Shown in pieces: positions 56,318 to 64,000 of a stretch of 64,000 nucleotides of DNA. Within the stretch, counting starts at the first letter, position 1. Each line of letters starts with the position of its first letter. The DNA is taken from contig NZ_CP083560.1 of NCBI RefSeq assembly GCF_025143825.1, positions 1,178,001 to 1,242,000 of the forward strand. Reading direction: 5' to 3'. A program made the translations under genes and the position numbers. The notes below the pieces were generated by a model. It saw nothing but the letters and a program-made list of their open reading frames with translations. It made no database searches and was not told the origin of the DNA. This stretch comes from Sulfitobacter sp. S223. Lineage in GTDB: Bacteria > Pseudomonadota > Alphaproteobacteria > Rhodobacterales > Rhodobacteraceae.

Positions 56318-56908
56318 ATGTTTACGGGGATAATCACCGATATCGGCACCATATCCGAGCTGAAGCAAGAAGGCGACCTGCGTGCGCGCATCACCTGTGG
56401 CTATGACACGGGCAGCATTGATATGGGCGCGTCCATTGCCAGTGACGGGGTCTGTCTGACGGTCGTTGATCTGGGACCGGACTGGTATGAAGTTCAGGTA
56501 AGCCGCGAGACGGTGGATATGACCAATCTTGGTGACTGGCGCGTGGGCCGCCGCGTGAACCTCGAGCGTGCGCTCAAGGTCGGTGACGAACTGGGCGGAC
56601 ATATCGTTTCAGGCCATGTGGATGGTGTCGCAGAAGTCGTTGAAATGCACGACGAAGGCGACAGCACCCGCGTTACCCTTCGGGCACCGGAAGCTTTGGC
56701 CAAATTCATCGCGCCGAAGGGATCTGTTGCGCTGAACGGGACGTCGCTGACCGTGAACGAAGTGGATGACTGCACGTTCGGGATTAATTTTATCCCCCAT
56801 ACAAAAATCGCGACAACTTGGGGCGATGTGGTCGTGGGCGACCGTGTTAACCTAGAGATCGACACGCTTGCGCGCTATGTGGCAAGATTGGCTGATATGC
56901 AGCGATGA
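56318..56908 (+). CDS. ribE: Riboflavin synthase, alpha subunit
   Basis: The enzyme dismutates two lumazine molecules to riboflavin. The 196-residue protein starts MFTGIITDIGTI and has the two repeated lumazine-binding halves (ASDGVCLTVVDLG and ALNGTSLTVNEVD). GGGAAG precedes the ATG. No FMN riboswitch was recognised in the 100-base gap upstream. Confidence 0.96.
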   Translation: MFTGIITDIGTISELKQEGDLRARITCGYDTGSIDMGASIASDGVCLTVVDLGPDWYEVQVSRETVDMTNLGDWRVGRRVNLERALKVGDELGGHIVSGHVDGVAEVVEMHDEGDSTRVTLRAPEALAKFIAPKGSVALNGTSLTVNEVDDCTFGINFIPHTKIATTWGDVVVGDRVNLEIDTLARYVARLADMQR

Positions 56909-56933
56909 GGGCAGCGGCGCCAATGCCTGAGAG

Positions 56934-56962
56934 GCAAGCACTGCCCGTAACGCAGCGCTTGC
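56934..56962. repeat. Hairpin between ribE and ribBA
   Basis: GCAAGC-A-CTGC and GCAG-C-GCTTGC form a stem with one A/C mismatch and a 7-base loop. No T-run follows. It could be an mRNA-processing or stability element. Confidence 0.4.
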
Positions 56963-57020
56963 TCTGGTCATGGGCGTCATAGTCGGCTAGGTCCGGTGTC
57001 AGAAAACAAGGGAGCCTCCC

Positions 57021-58142
57021 ATGAGCTTTGAAACCCCCGGTCCTGTTGAAGCGGAACTCGCCAACGCGATATCACCGATCGAAGACATCATCGCCGCCTG
57101 TCGTGCAGGCGAGATGTATATCCTTGTCGATCATGAGGACCGAGAGAATGAAGGCGATCTGGTGATTGCCGCTGAATTCGCCGATGCAGAGGCCATCAAC
57201 TTCATGGCGACGCATGGGCGTGGTCTGATTTGTCTGCCAATGACACAGGAGCGTGTCGACACGCTTGAGCTGCCGATGATGGCGACCAACAATTCTTCAC
57301 GCCATGAGACTGCTTTTACCGTTAGCATCGAAGCACGCGAGGGCGTGAGCACCGGTATTTCTGCCGGTGACCGTGCCTTGACCGTAGCTGTTGCGATTGA
57401 TGAGGCTAACGGCGCTGCTGACATCGCCACACCTGGCCATGTGTTTCCACTGCGCGCGCGTGATGGCGGTGTGCTGGTGCGGGCGGGGCATACGGAAGCT
57501 TCGGTTGATATCAGCCGCCTTGCGGGGCTGGCCCCTGCGGGTGTGATCTGTGAAATCATGAAGCCTGACGGCACGATGGCACGTCTGCCCGATCTGGTCA
57601 CCTTTGCGGCTGAACACAAGATGAAAATCGGTACTATCAGTGACCTGATCGCCTACCGCAACAAACATGACAACATGTTGGTGCAGCGCGATGACCGGAT
57701 GGTGGAATCAGCCCACGGTGGCGAATGGCGCATGCGGGTGTTTGAAGATCAGATTTCGGGCACTGACCATGTTGTGTTGAGCAAAGGTGAAATCGGCGAT
57801 GGTGCGCCAGTGTTGGCCCGTACCCATGCGCTTAACGCGCTAGAAGATGTTTTGGGCTTGGGTCCCAGCGCGCCGGACGAGCTGCCGCGTGCGATGCAGA
57901 TCATTGCGGAAGAAGGTCGGGGCGTTGTGATGTTGTTCCGCGAACCGAATCCGCGCCTGCGTCTGGATGCCGAAGACGAAGCGCCGCGTACGATCAAACG
58001 CACAGGGCTTGGCGCACAAATTCTGGCCGCGCTGGACGTGCATGAGCTGATTTTGCTCACAGATAATCCGAGTACCAAATATACTGGTCTGGAAGCTTAC
58101 AATCTCAAGATCGTTGGCAGCCGTCCCATTACCAAGGAATAG
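57021..58142 (+). CDS. ribBA: DHBP synthase fused to a degenerate GTP cyclohydrolase II-like domain
   Basis: The N-terminal half (about 20-215) is 3,4-dihydroxy-2-butanone 4-phosphate synthase with VDHEDRENEGDL, THGRGLICLP, ATPGHVFPLRA and GHTEASVDI. The C-terminal half (about 225-373) has the cyclohydrolase II fold (RGVVMLFRE, RTGLGAQIL, LLTDNPSTKYTGLE), but the stretch where the zinc Cys of the family lie reads VLSKGEIGDGAPVLARTH and has no Cys. The cyclohydrolase activity is therefore probably lost and a separate ribA is expected elsewhere in the genome. ATG 57021 has GGGAG upstream. Confidence 0.93.
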   Translation: MSFETPGPVEAELANAISPIEDIIAACRAGEMYILVDHEDRENEGDLVIAAEFADAEAINFMATHGRGLICLPMTQERVDTLELPMMATNNSSRHETAFTVSIEAREGVSTGISAGDRALTVAVAIDEANGAADIATPGHVFPLRARDGGVLVRAGHTEASVDISRLAGLAPAGVICEIMKPDGTMARLPDLVTFAAEHKMKIGTISDLIAYRNKHDNMLVQRDDRMVESAHGGEWRMRVFEDQISGTDHVVLSKGEIGDGAPVLARTHALNALEDVLGLGPSAPDELPRAMQIIAEEGRGVVMLFREPNPRLRLDAEDEAPRTIKRTGLGAQILAALDVHELILLTDNPSTKYTGLEAYNLKIVGSRPITKE

Positions 58143-58146
58143 CATC

Positions 58147-58698
58147 ATGGCCGCATCAGAAGATCACACTGTCCTGCCTGCGCCGGTTTTCGACAAGCCG
58201 GTAAAGGTCCTGATTGTCGTTTCTCCGTATTATAGCGATATTGCTGCGGGCCTGCTGACTGGCGCCAAGGCGGCGCTGGAAGATGCAGGTGCCACTTATG
58301 ACGTGGTTGAGATGCCGGGTGCGCTGGAAATTCCCACTGCTATCGGTATTTCGGACAATGGTAGCAACTTTGACGGCTATGTCGCGCTGGGCTGTGTCAT
58401 TCGTGGGGAAACCACGCATTATGAGACAGTGTGCAACGACAGCTCCCGCGCGTTGCAGCTGTTGGGCTTGCAAGGGCTGTGCATTGGCAACGGCATTTTG
58501 ACAGTCGAAACGAAGGGGCAGGCGGATGTTCGTGCGGACCCCGAAGGCCAGAACAAAGGCGGCGGGGCTGCACTCGCGGCCTTGCATCTGATTGCGCTGG
58601 GCCGTAAGTGGTCCTCCACCCCTAAGGGCATCGGGTTCAAGCCGCGCGGCGAGGACACATTGATGGCCGGAAACATAGACGGAAACACCACCGCATGA
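58147..58698 (+). CDS. ribH: 6,7-dimethyl-8-ribityllumazine synthase
   Basis: RibH condenses the RibD and RibB products. The 183-residue protein has VVSPYYSDIAAGLLTGA, PGALEIPTAI, GCVIRGETTHYETVC with the catalytic His, and GILTVETKGQA. ATG 58147 has AAGGAA upstream. The stop overlaps nusB (ATGA), so the two are coupled as in many Proteobacteria. Confidence 0.97.
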   Translation: MAASEDHTVLPAPVFDKPVKVLIVVSPYYSDIAAGLLTGAKAALEDAGATYDVVEMPGALEIPTAIGISDNGSNFDGYVALGCVIRGETTHYETVCNDSSRALQLLGLQGLCIGNGILTVETKGQADVRADPEGQNKGGGAALAALHLIALGRKWSSTPKGIGFKPRGEDTLMAGNIDGNTTA

Positions 58699-59183
58699 GC
58701 ACGCCAAGCCGCACCGACAATATGACCGGCAACATGAAGCGCAAGATGCGCTCGGCCGCGCGTCTTTACGCGGTGCAGGCGCTGTTCCAGATGGAACACT
58801 CCAGCCTGACGCTGGACAAGGTGCGGCTGGAATTTCTTGATTACCGCTTTGGCGAGATGATGGACGGCGAGGAAATGCTTGAAGGCGACGAAGCGCACTT
58901 CACGCGGGTCCTCGAAGACGCAATCCGCAATCAGGCGAAAATTGACCAGATGACAGATCGCGCGCTGGTGGCTAAATGGCCGATTGGGCGCATTGATCCG
59001 ACACTTCGGGGCCTTTTCCGCGCTGCTGGTGCTGAAATGCTGGACGACGCTACGCCGCCAAAGGTTGTGATTTCAGAGTATCTTGATCTGGCTTCGGCCT
59101 TCTTTCCAGATGGCAAAGAATCGCGGTTTGTGAATGCTGTGCTGGATCATATGGCCCGCGAAGCGCGCCCTGATGCATTCTGA
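58695..59183 (+). CDS. nusB: Transcription antitermination protein NusB
   Basis: NusB binds boxA RNA together with NusE and supports rRNA antitermination. The 162-residue protein has SAARLYAVQALFQME, then DRALVAKWPIGRIDPTLRG, PPKVVISEYLDLASAFF and FVNAVLDHMAR. It closes the riboflavin operon. Confidence 0.97.
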   Translation: MSTPSRTDNMTGNMKRKMRSAARLYAVQALFQMEHSSLTLDKVRLEFLDYRFGEMMDGEEMLEGDEAHFTRVLEDAIRNQAKIDQMTDRALVAKWPIGRIDPTLRGLFRAAGAEMLDDATPPKVVISEYLDLASAFFPDGKESRFVNAVLDHMAREARPDAF

Positions 59184-59243
59184 GATCGCGCTGAGCATTG
59201 CTGAAACTCAATTAGGTTTAGCGCTGTCCTGACGGACAAGATC

Positions 59244-59387
59244 ATGCCTGCCCAAGGTTATGCTGGTCATCCAAGTGCGCGATCTGCGCCGTATCACCAA
59301 TTTGTCGGCTATGTGTACACGGTGGTGATGGGCATTATTCCACTTTTGGTAGATGCATTTATGCAACCTATTGGTGTTTTTCTGTGA
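59244..59387 (+). CDS. Possible 47-residue membrane peptide
   Basis: A short frame from ATG 59244 encodes a polar start followed by one hydrophobic segment, GYVYTVVMGIIPLLV. Third positions are AT-rich unlike the neighbouring genes and no strong ribosome binding site is seen. A frame of this length can arise by chance. Confidence 0.25.
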   Translation: MPAQGYAGHPSARSAPYHQFVGYVYTVVMGIIPLLVDAFMQPIGVFL

Positions 59388-59443
59388 GGCAAACTTAATG
59401 CTTCAGTCGCTTGAGATACATCTGCATAGCTGCAGGTTATTAG

Positions 59444-59458
59444 TTAATGCATTGTTAA
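59444..59458. promoter_or_regulatory. CtrA-type binding site (TTAA-N7-TTAA)
   Basis: TTAA-TGCATTG-TTAA fits the full CtrA consensus spacing of alphaproteobacteria. It is about 200 bases before the small acidic protein gene at 59659. Confidence 0.45.
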
Positions 59459-59658
59459 TAAAGTGTTATAGATAGCGCTTTCCCGTTGGGCCGCGGCGCT
59501 ACCGCAAGAGGGGTCGTTACAACGGGTGCGGGTGCCGACGGTACCCTTCAAATTAAATTCCCGCATGTATAGAAAAATGTTGATCCGTCAGCTTGTCAGC
59601 GCTTTGATTGATTATTGAGAATTTGGTGTTCAATACAGTAACTAGCAGTGGGGCGGTG

Positions 59659-59886
59659 ATGTCGATATTGGAGAAGATGATTTTGTTTGTCATGTCACGT
59701 CGCGAGGATGATGAGATAAACTGGACAGTTCCCAGCCCAGAGGAAAAACCGGTACAAAACCCAGAGCCTGTCGTTTTTCAGGAGAAGGACACCGCGGACG
59801 ATGTGAATGCATCTGAGCTTCCCGAAGGTAACGTCACACGCGAAGAGATGCACCGCCTGTTTGGTAGTGCGTTACGGGTGCGCTAA
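59659..59886 (+). CDS. Small acidic protein of unknown function
   Basis: The 75-residue product starts SILEKMILFVMSRRED and continues with a Glu/Pro/Val-rich part and ends TREEMHRLFGSALRVR. GGGGCGG upstream supports ATG 59659 over the TTG at 59608. I do not recognise a family; it is weakly supported by codon use and by the CtrA-like site upstream. Confidence 0.45.
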   Translation: MSILEKMILFVMSRREDDEINWTVPSPEEKPVQNPEPVVFQEKDTADDVNASELPEGNVTREEMHRLFGSALRVR

Positions 59887-60098
59887 ACGTCCAAAAGGTG
59901 TGGCGGGACCGCCGTTGCCGGGTCGGTTGTATTCCCGAGGACCTGTATGTACAGGTGGGTGCCAGATAAATTAACCAGGGCTAAAACAGAGCCAGCTCCC
60001 TCGGATTTGCTTAAGGCCACTGGAATGTAACGTCAGTCGCGCAGGGCAGAACCCGCCACAGGCTTTATGTAGGGCTGGTACAGCGGCATAACAAGTGG

Positions 60099-60842
60099 CT
60101 ATTGCGCCGCTTCCTCAATAAAGTCGTAGCGGACCAATTCTTCGGGTAGCAGCACGTAAATTTCGTCTGGCGGTGTCGCCAGTGCATGCTGCATGACCAG
60201 TGGATCGATGCCCATTTGATCAAGGTAACGCATCACCTCTCCTTGGCCGCGCTGGATGTCTTCAACGGCGACGAAGGCCGGCAATAACGTGCTTTCGCCA
60301 AAATAGTGTTGATGCACCCCTACGAAAGCGCCTTCCGGTATCGTGCGCTGAACGCCGGACGCAAGCAGGTAGGGGCAGGCGGAATAGCAGATGTCATCCT
60401 CGCGCATTTCGGTGTTCAGCCCTGCGCCTCTTAAGGCGCGACCCAGTTCCAGTGCATCGTGAACGGACCCACCGGGAGAGTTTAGGATTGCGCGGGTGGG
60501 GGGCGCGGATAACTCCTCGATCTGTTTGAGAATGCGGGGTGCATCACCCTCCGCGATCGCGCCTTCAAGCAGCACCGCATCTCCCCCTGCGACGACAGTT
60601 AGTGTCAGCCGTTCTGGCAATGGCTCCCTATTGGACGGCACCGCGCGGTCAGGTGAAAAGCGGCGTGTCTGATCGCCCGGACGCACCGGATCAGACAACG
60701 AAGGAGAGCTTGGCCCCATACGCGGCAGGCTAAAGCCCTGCTGCAAATCGCCAATAATCAGCAGGCAGCCCAGTACCAGCTGGAAAACCAGAACACCGGC
60801 CAAGACACGACCGACTGAGACATGTTTACGGACGATGCTCAT
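60099..60842 (-). CDS. Membrane-anchored periplasmic ClpP-like protein
   Basis: The 247-residue protein has one N-terminal membrane helix (VGRVLAGVLVFQLVLGCLLI), a Pro/Ser-rich linker and a ClpP/crotonase-like domain of the predicted periplasmic type: ILNSPGGSVHDALELG and CYSACPYLLASG, where the Ser is the likely nucleophile, followed by VGVHQHYFG. Activity has not been shown for most of this group. Its start overlaps the stop of the upstream membrane protein gene (ATGA). Confidence 0.8.
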   Translation of the reverse strand: MSIVRKHVSVGRVLAGVLVFQLVLGCLLIIGDLQQGFSLPRMGPSSPSLSDPVRPGDQTRRFSPDRAVPSNREPLPERLTLTVVAGGDAVLLEGAIAEGDAPRILKQIEELSAPPTRAILNSPGGSVHDALELGRALRGAGLNTEMREDDICYSACPYLLASGVQRTIPEGAFVGVHQHYFGESTLLPAFVAVEDIQRGQGEVMRYLDQMGIDPLVMQHALATPPDEIYVLLPEELVRYDFIEEAAQ

Positions 60843-62119
60843 TCGGCGGCGGTTTTGGCTGGCAACGGGATGGCGGAATCTCTTTCAGCGGTATCGTCTT
60901 TCATAGCGTGGTCCATTTCCTTCATCACGGCGATGGCTGCGCGCAGTTCTGCCAGAGTAAGGCTGTCTTCGACGGCGGTTCCTTCGCGGCCCAACCGGAT
61001 GGCGCTTTGGGTGATGGCAAGGATGAACACCAGCACTGCCGGCAGAAGGTCAATCGCGATAGCGCCCGCCCAGGATGGCACAAAGTTGCGCGCGTAGAGG
61101 ATCACGGCGTCCGCAGAAGAGATGGGCGTATAGGTTGTTTCGGGTGGTGCTGGCAGGGATTGTACCGCTTGAGCCGCGCGGGCAAGCGTCTGCGCCCGTT
61201 GCGACAGTACTTCGAGCACGGACGTTATTGTGGCCGCTTGATCGCCCCTCGTTTCCGCCGAGCGGCCGTCAAGTTCGGGGAGAACCACAGAGGCGGACAG
61301 ATCCTGGGCTGCGCGTTCGACCAATGAGGCCACGGAAAGCTGGCGCATTTGGGTGATCAGCCCCGCCAGCCTGACGGCCTGTTCGGAAAACTCGACCGAG
61401 CGGGCCTCAACTGGTCCGGCCTCTACAGTCAGGGCGCGCATGCGGCTCAGAATGGCGTTGCCTTCGGTGAACGCGGATTGCACCAGCGGTGTTTGCGAAG
61501 CGATCTGCGTCTCCAGTCCTGACAGTTCGCTCGCCTTTTGGCGCAGGACACGGAACACTGCGCCACGACCGGCAAGTCCGGACAAGTTGCCGGTGGCTTC
61601 TTGTTCACTCAGGTCTTCAAAGGATTGGCGTACGCGCGCAACATCGCGTTCAAGCCCTTGGGCAGAAAGGGCTGTTTCGTGGGCGCGCTCCAACGAGACT
61701 TGATAGTCTTGTACTGTCTTGGCCAGATGTTGTTCCACTGCCGCCGAGCCCGCAAGGGCGGCGGCATTCAGCCAGCTAGACATCGCGATAATCGCAATTG
61801 ACCCAAGCCCCATCGCGCCCATAAGCCCGATCCGTGCCCGTGCCCCGCGCACTGCTGGAAACAGGCGCAGCATGTAAGACCAGAACACAAAAATCCCAAC
61901 TGAAACCGCGACAGAATAGGCAATTGCTGCAAATGTGCTCATCGCGCCGTTGTCATCCAGCAATGAGGATACGCCAAGATAGGTATAGATGCCGGAGGCC
62001 ACAGCCAGCACGCCCAGCGCGGTTCCTGAGAAGGTATCAAGCCAGCCCAGATGTCCTTCAAGCTCGCGCGCGTAGCGCACACCACGGGCGCGCGCTGAGG
62101 GGTCTTCAAGATCGCTCAT
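60839..62119 (-). CDS. Four-helix membrane protein with long coiled coil, function unknown
   Basis: The 426-residue protein has three N-terminal hydrophobic helices (about 30-50, 62-85, 98-118), a central helical region rich in Ala, Gln, Glu and Leu (about 125-310) that looks like coiled coil, a fourth helix near 345-370 (IAIDLLPAVLVFILAI) and a charged C-terminal tail. No family is recognised. It is co-transcribed and overlapping with the periplasmic ClpP-like gene, so the two may act together in the envelope. Confidence 0.78.
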   Translation of the reverse strand: MSDLEDPSARARGVRYARELEGHLGWLDTFSGTALGVLAVASGIYTYLGVSSLLDDNGAMSTFAAIAYSVAVSVGIFVFWSYMLRLFPAVRGARARIGLMGAMGLGSIAIIAMSSWLNAAALAGSAAVEQHLAKTVQDYQVSLERAHETALSAQGLERDVARVRQSFEDLSEQEATGNLSGLAGRGAVFRVLRQKASELSGLETQIASQTPLVQSAFTEGNAILSRMRALTVEAGPVEARSVEFSEQAVRLAGLITQMRQLSVASLVERAAQDLSASVVLPELDGRSAETRGDQAATITSVLEVLSQRAQTLARAAQAVQSLPAPPETTYTPISSADAVILYARNFVPSWAGAIAIDLLPAVLVFILAITQSAIRLGREGTAVEDSLTLAELRAAIAVMKEMDHAMKDDTAERDSAIPLPAKTAAE

Positions 62120-62198
62120 CTAAGTATCCTTACTAAACTGCTTCATAAGATAGGTACGCACAGGCAAAAGACCAATGCGGGGTGGGGGGCTTGCATAT

Positions 62199-62213
62199 GT
62201 TCATGATATGTTC
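62199..62213 (+). promoter_or_regulatory. LexA (SOS) box upstream of mmcB
   Basis: GTTC-ATGATAT-GTTC exactly matches the alphaproteobacterial LexA consensus GTTC-N7-GTTC and ends 12 bases before the mmcB start. Confidence 0.85.
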
Positions 62214-62225
62214 ATAAAATGCAGG

Positions 62226-62681
62226 ATGACTGAAATGCCTCCCTTGCTTCAACCCGGCCAACTCTTGCAGCGCGGGGTCTCGCGCCATTTGGCAAGCTAT
62301 GGTTTCGCCTGCGTTGAAGAACTGGTGCCAACCCGCGGACTGCGCGTGGACATCATGGCGCTAGGACCGAAAGGAGAGATTTGGGTGGTCGAATGCAAAT
62401 CCAGCCGTGCGGATTTCACCTCTGACTGCAAGTGGCAGGGCTACCTTGAATGGGCGGACCGGTTCTTCTTTGCGGTGGACGAACACTTCCCGACAGAGCT
62501 TTTGCCGGATGACCACGGGCTGATCATCGGTGACGCCTATACAGCCGAGATCGTTCGCATGGCACCAGAGGCCAAGCTTGCTGCGGCGCGGCGAAAGGTC
62601 ATGGTGCAAAAGTTTGCGGTCACGGCTGCGCGGCGCCTACAGGTGCTGCGGGATCCAGATATGCATCCCGATTGGGACTAG
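62226..62681 (+). CDS. mmcB: MmcB family DNA repair protein
   Basis: The 151-residue protein belongs to the MmcB-like family, known in alphaproteobacteria as an SOS-regulated putative nuclease. It shows the PD-(D/E)XK-like pattern TRGLRVDIMALG ... IWVVECKSSRADF with Asp, Glu and Lys. The start at 62226 follows the SOS box; the longer frame would contain the box and is not credible. ATG 62235 is an alternative. It is a single gene. Confidence 0.9.
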   Translation: MTEMPPLLQPGQLLQRGVSRHLASYGFACVEELVPTRGLRVDIMALGPKGEIWVVECKSSRADFTSDCKWQGYLEWADRFFFAVDEHFPTELLPDDHGLIIGDAYTAEIVRMAPEAKLAAARRKVMVQKFAVTAARRLQVLRDPDMHPDWD

Positions 62682-62878
62682 CGGCGCTTTTTACCGCCAG
62701 CCTGGCGGGCCCGTGCCGCTGCTGCCATGATTTCTTCAGCGATTTCATGAGCTTCTTCAGGGGTGAAATCCATAGGGATTTCAATACCATCGCCTTCGAT
62801 AAACAGACGTACCATTCCCTTGTCGGTGGGGCCGATTTGCAGGTTGGCTTCAATATCGCGTTCGTCGTTGATGCCCAT
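62678..62878 (-). CDS. DUF6324 family small protein
   Basis: The 66-residue acidic protein (ERDIEANLQIGPTDKGMVRL, IPMDFTPEEAHEIAEEI, basic GGKKRR end) matches a small conserved family of Rhodobacterales. Function unknown. GGAACATCCC precedes the ATG at 62878. Its stop overlaps the mmcB stop. Confidence 0.85.
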   Translation of the reverse strand: MGINDERDIEANLQIGPTDKGMVRLFIEGDGIEIPMDFTPEEAHEIAEEIMAAAARARQAGGKKRR

Positions 62879-62961
62879 GGGATGTTCCTTTGCCTTCCGA
62901 GGTGGATATCGCTACCGCCGGAGCGCTTGAAAGGCAAGCCGTTGTGCGTCAGATTAAAGAG

Positions 62962-63444
62962 ATGGCCCAGATAGAATTACGTCCGTTTACCTTAGCTGAC
63001 CGTGATTGGCTGATTGCCACGCATATCGAGCTTTACGAGAAAGGTGAGGGCTTTGATTCCAGCTTTGGTGTGTTGGTCGCGCAAATTCTGGATGAGTTCC
63101 TCCAGAGCCATGATCCCGAAAGCGAACGCGGCTGGGTTGCGTGGGACGGTTCGCAGCGGCTCGGCTCTATATTCTGTGTTCGGATGGGACCACAAACTGC
63201 GAAGTTGCGCCTGTTCCAACTGATCCCGCAGGCGCGGGGGCGGGGTTTGGGCCGGTTGATGCTCGATACTTGTACCGAATTTGCGCGCGCGCATGGCTAT
63301 ACAGAGATGAAGTTGTGGACCCATAAAAGTCACGAGGCTGCCAATGCGCTCTACTTGCGCAACGGTTGGGAGATCATCGAGGAACAGGCGATTACGAATT
63401 ACGGGCAGTCGCTGATCGAGCGGGTGATGCGGCTGTCACTTTAG
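62962..63444 (+). CDS. GNAT family N-acetyltransferase
   Basis: The 160-residue protein has the GNAT acetyl-CoA-binding motif LIPQARGRGLGRLMLDTC near residue 85 and the later HEAANALYLRNGWEI. The family N-terminus IELRPFTLADRDWL supports ATG 62962; the frame is open 24 codons upstream. Its substrate is unknown. Some relatives sit as C-terminal halves of MarR-GNAT fusions, but no MarR domain is present here. Confidence 0.9.
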   Translation: MAQIELRPFTLADRDWLIATHIELYEKGEGFDSSFGVLVAQILDEFLQSHDPESERGWVAWDGSQRLGSIFCVRMGPQTAKLRLFQLIPQARGRGLGRLMLDTCTEFARAHGYTEMKLWTHKSHEAANALYLRNGWEIIEEQAITNYGQSLIERVMRLSL

Positions 63445-63552
63445 CCTGCGCCAAATACCGATCAACTACGGTTGTTTTGAAAACGTAAATGCAGTGCAAT
63501 TTTCTGATATGGGGCGTTGACCTCCTGTGCAGCCGAGATTATGAGGACCGCA

Positions 63553-63629
63553 GTGCCGGGGTAGCTCAATTGGTTAGAGCGCGTGGTTGTGGTCCACGAG
63601 GCAGTTGGTTCGAAACCATCCCCCGGTAC
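63553..63629 (+). tRNA. tRNA-His (GUG)
   Basis: The 77 bases fold with the extra G-1 paired to C73, acceptor TGCCGGG with CCCGGTA (one G-U pair), D arm, anticodon loop reading GTG, and a T arm ATGGTT-type with TTCGAAA. The next bases are CAC, so the CCA end is not encoded, unlike the tRNA-Glu gene in this window. Confidence 0.96.
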
Positions 63630-63722
63630 CACTTTCAATATCGTCAAACGTATTTGTGACTATTTAAACCGCATTTTCCTTTGGAAAGCTGCGGTTTTGT
63701 TCTGTTCGGGGCGCGCGACGCC

Positions 63723-64000
63723 TTATTGAACCACAACCGTTTGGCGCAGCGCGCCTGTCATCCGGTCAAAGATGAGAATCCGGTTATCGTCGGTTACAAC
63801 GGCGTACCAATCGGCTGCTTGCGTGAACGCGGTGGCTGTTGCGCCGTCTGGTAGGGTGATTTCCGCGGGTAAAACTGGTGTATCGCGGCCCAGACGCGTG
63901 ACAAGCAGCCCGATAACGATTACCACGCCAAAAATCATCACTGTTGTCAGCACCGTGACCATGCGCCGCAAAAAGCGCAGGTTGGCCGGTTCGGGAAGAT
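63723..64000 (-). CDS. DUF6476 family membrane protein (5' end outside window)
   Basis: The frame is open to the right edge; the visible start reads LPEPANLRFLRRMVTVL, then a membrane helix (TTVMIFGVVIVIGLLV) and a short extracytoplasmic domain ending at 63723. This pattern matches a small alphaproteobacterial family. The true start lies beyond the window, so the Met and TTG codons visible here are internal. Confidence 0.82.
   Translation of the reverse strand, partial: LPEPANLRFLRRMVTVLTTVMIFGVVIVIGLLVTRLGRDTPVLPAEITLPDGATATAFTQAADWYAVVTDDNRILIFDRMTGALRQTVVVQ

Larger units (their letters stand above)
59184..59658. other. Intergenic region after nusB
   Basis: About 475 bases with lower GC than the neighbours. 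It holds a possible 47-codon frame, a CtrA-type site and presumably the promoter of the small acidic protein gene downstream. No RNA gene was recognised. Confidence 0.5.

Overview
The window looks like a chromosomal segment of a marine alphaproteobacterium of the order Rhodobacterales (Roseobacter group). The evidence is GC-rich coding DNA, a complete heterotetrameric sarcosine oxidase operon, the order nrdR-ribD ... ribE-ribBA-ribH-nusB, alphaproteobacterial families (MmcB, DUF6324, DUF6476), and an alphaproteobacterial SOS box (GTTC-N7-GTTC) in front of mmcB. I see no rRNA operon, insertion sequence, integrase or CRISPR array. The genus cannot be fixed from the sequence alone.

Region 1 (1-22.7 kb) is the accessory part. 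Seven co-directional genes, all overlapping or a few bases apart, run from the left edge to 16.8 kb: a type I PKS cut by the window edge (KS-AT-KR-DH-ACP-TE), a GT2 glycosyltransferase, a one-module NRPS with an N-terminal formyltransferase-like domain and a luciferase-like monooxygenase inserted in its adenylation domain, a Sfp-type phosphopantetheinyl transferase, two SGNH-fold proteins (the second fused to a glycosidase-like domain) and a second GT2. Polysaccharide genes follow: a GT4 enzyme, a Wzx-type flippase, and a leftward operon ExoY-like sugar transferase - CpsD-like ATPase (P-loop lysine replaced by Asn) - Wzz-like chain-length protein. The layout suggests that the megasynthase product is tied to assembly or decoration of a secreted polysaccharide or glycolipid. 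This is inference.

Region 2 (23-46 kb) is mostly housekeeping: tRNA-Glu, recJ, hom, a small lipoprotein, a TetR regulator with a palindrome at its promoter, pirin, a beta-hydroxyacid dehydrogenase, a three-gene Tad-pilus minor-pilin cluster (TadG/TadE/TadE) with a perfect 20-bp palindrome upstream, a YbaK-type deacylase, a Glu/Leu-type dehydrogenase, Ada, the soxB-(unknown secreted gene)-soxD-soxA-soxG operon, a DUF4375 protein and dnaG.

Region 3 (46-64 kb) holds rpoD with a strong terminator, yjbQ, an SDR, nrdR and the riboflavin genes. The riboflavin block is split: between ribD and ribE sits an opposite-strand capsule block (KpsS, Wza/KpsD-like lipoprotein, KpsC). After nusB come a poorly coding stretch with a CtrA-like site, a small acidic protein, a pair of membrane/periplasmic proteins, SOS-controlled mmcB, DUF6324, a GNAT acetyltransferase, tRNA-His and the 3' part of a DUF6476 gene cut by the right edge.
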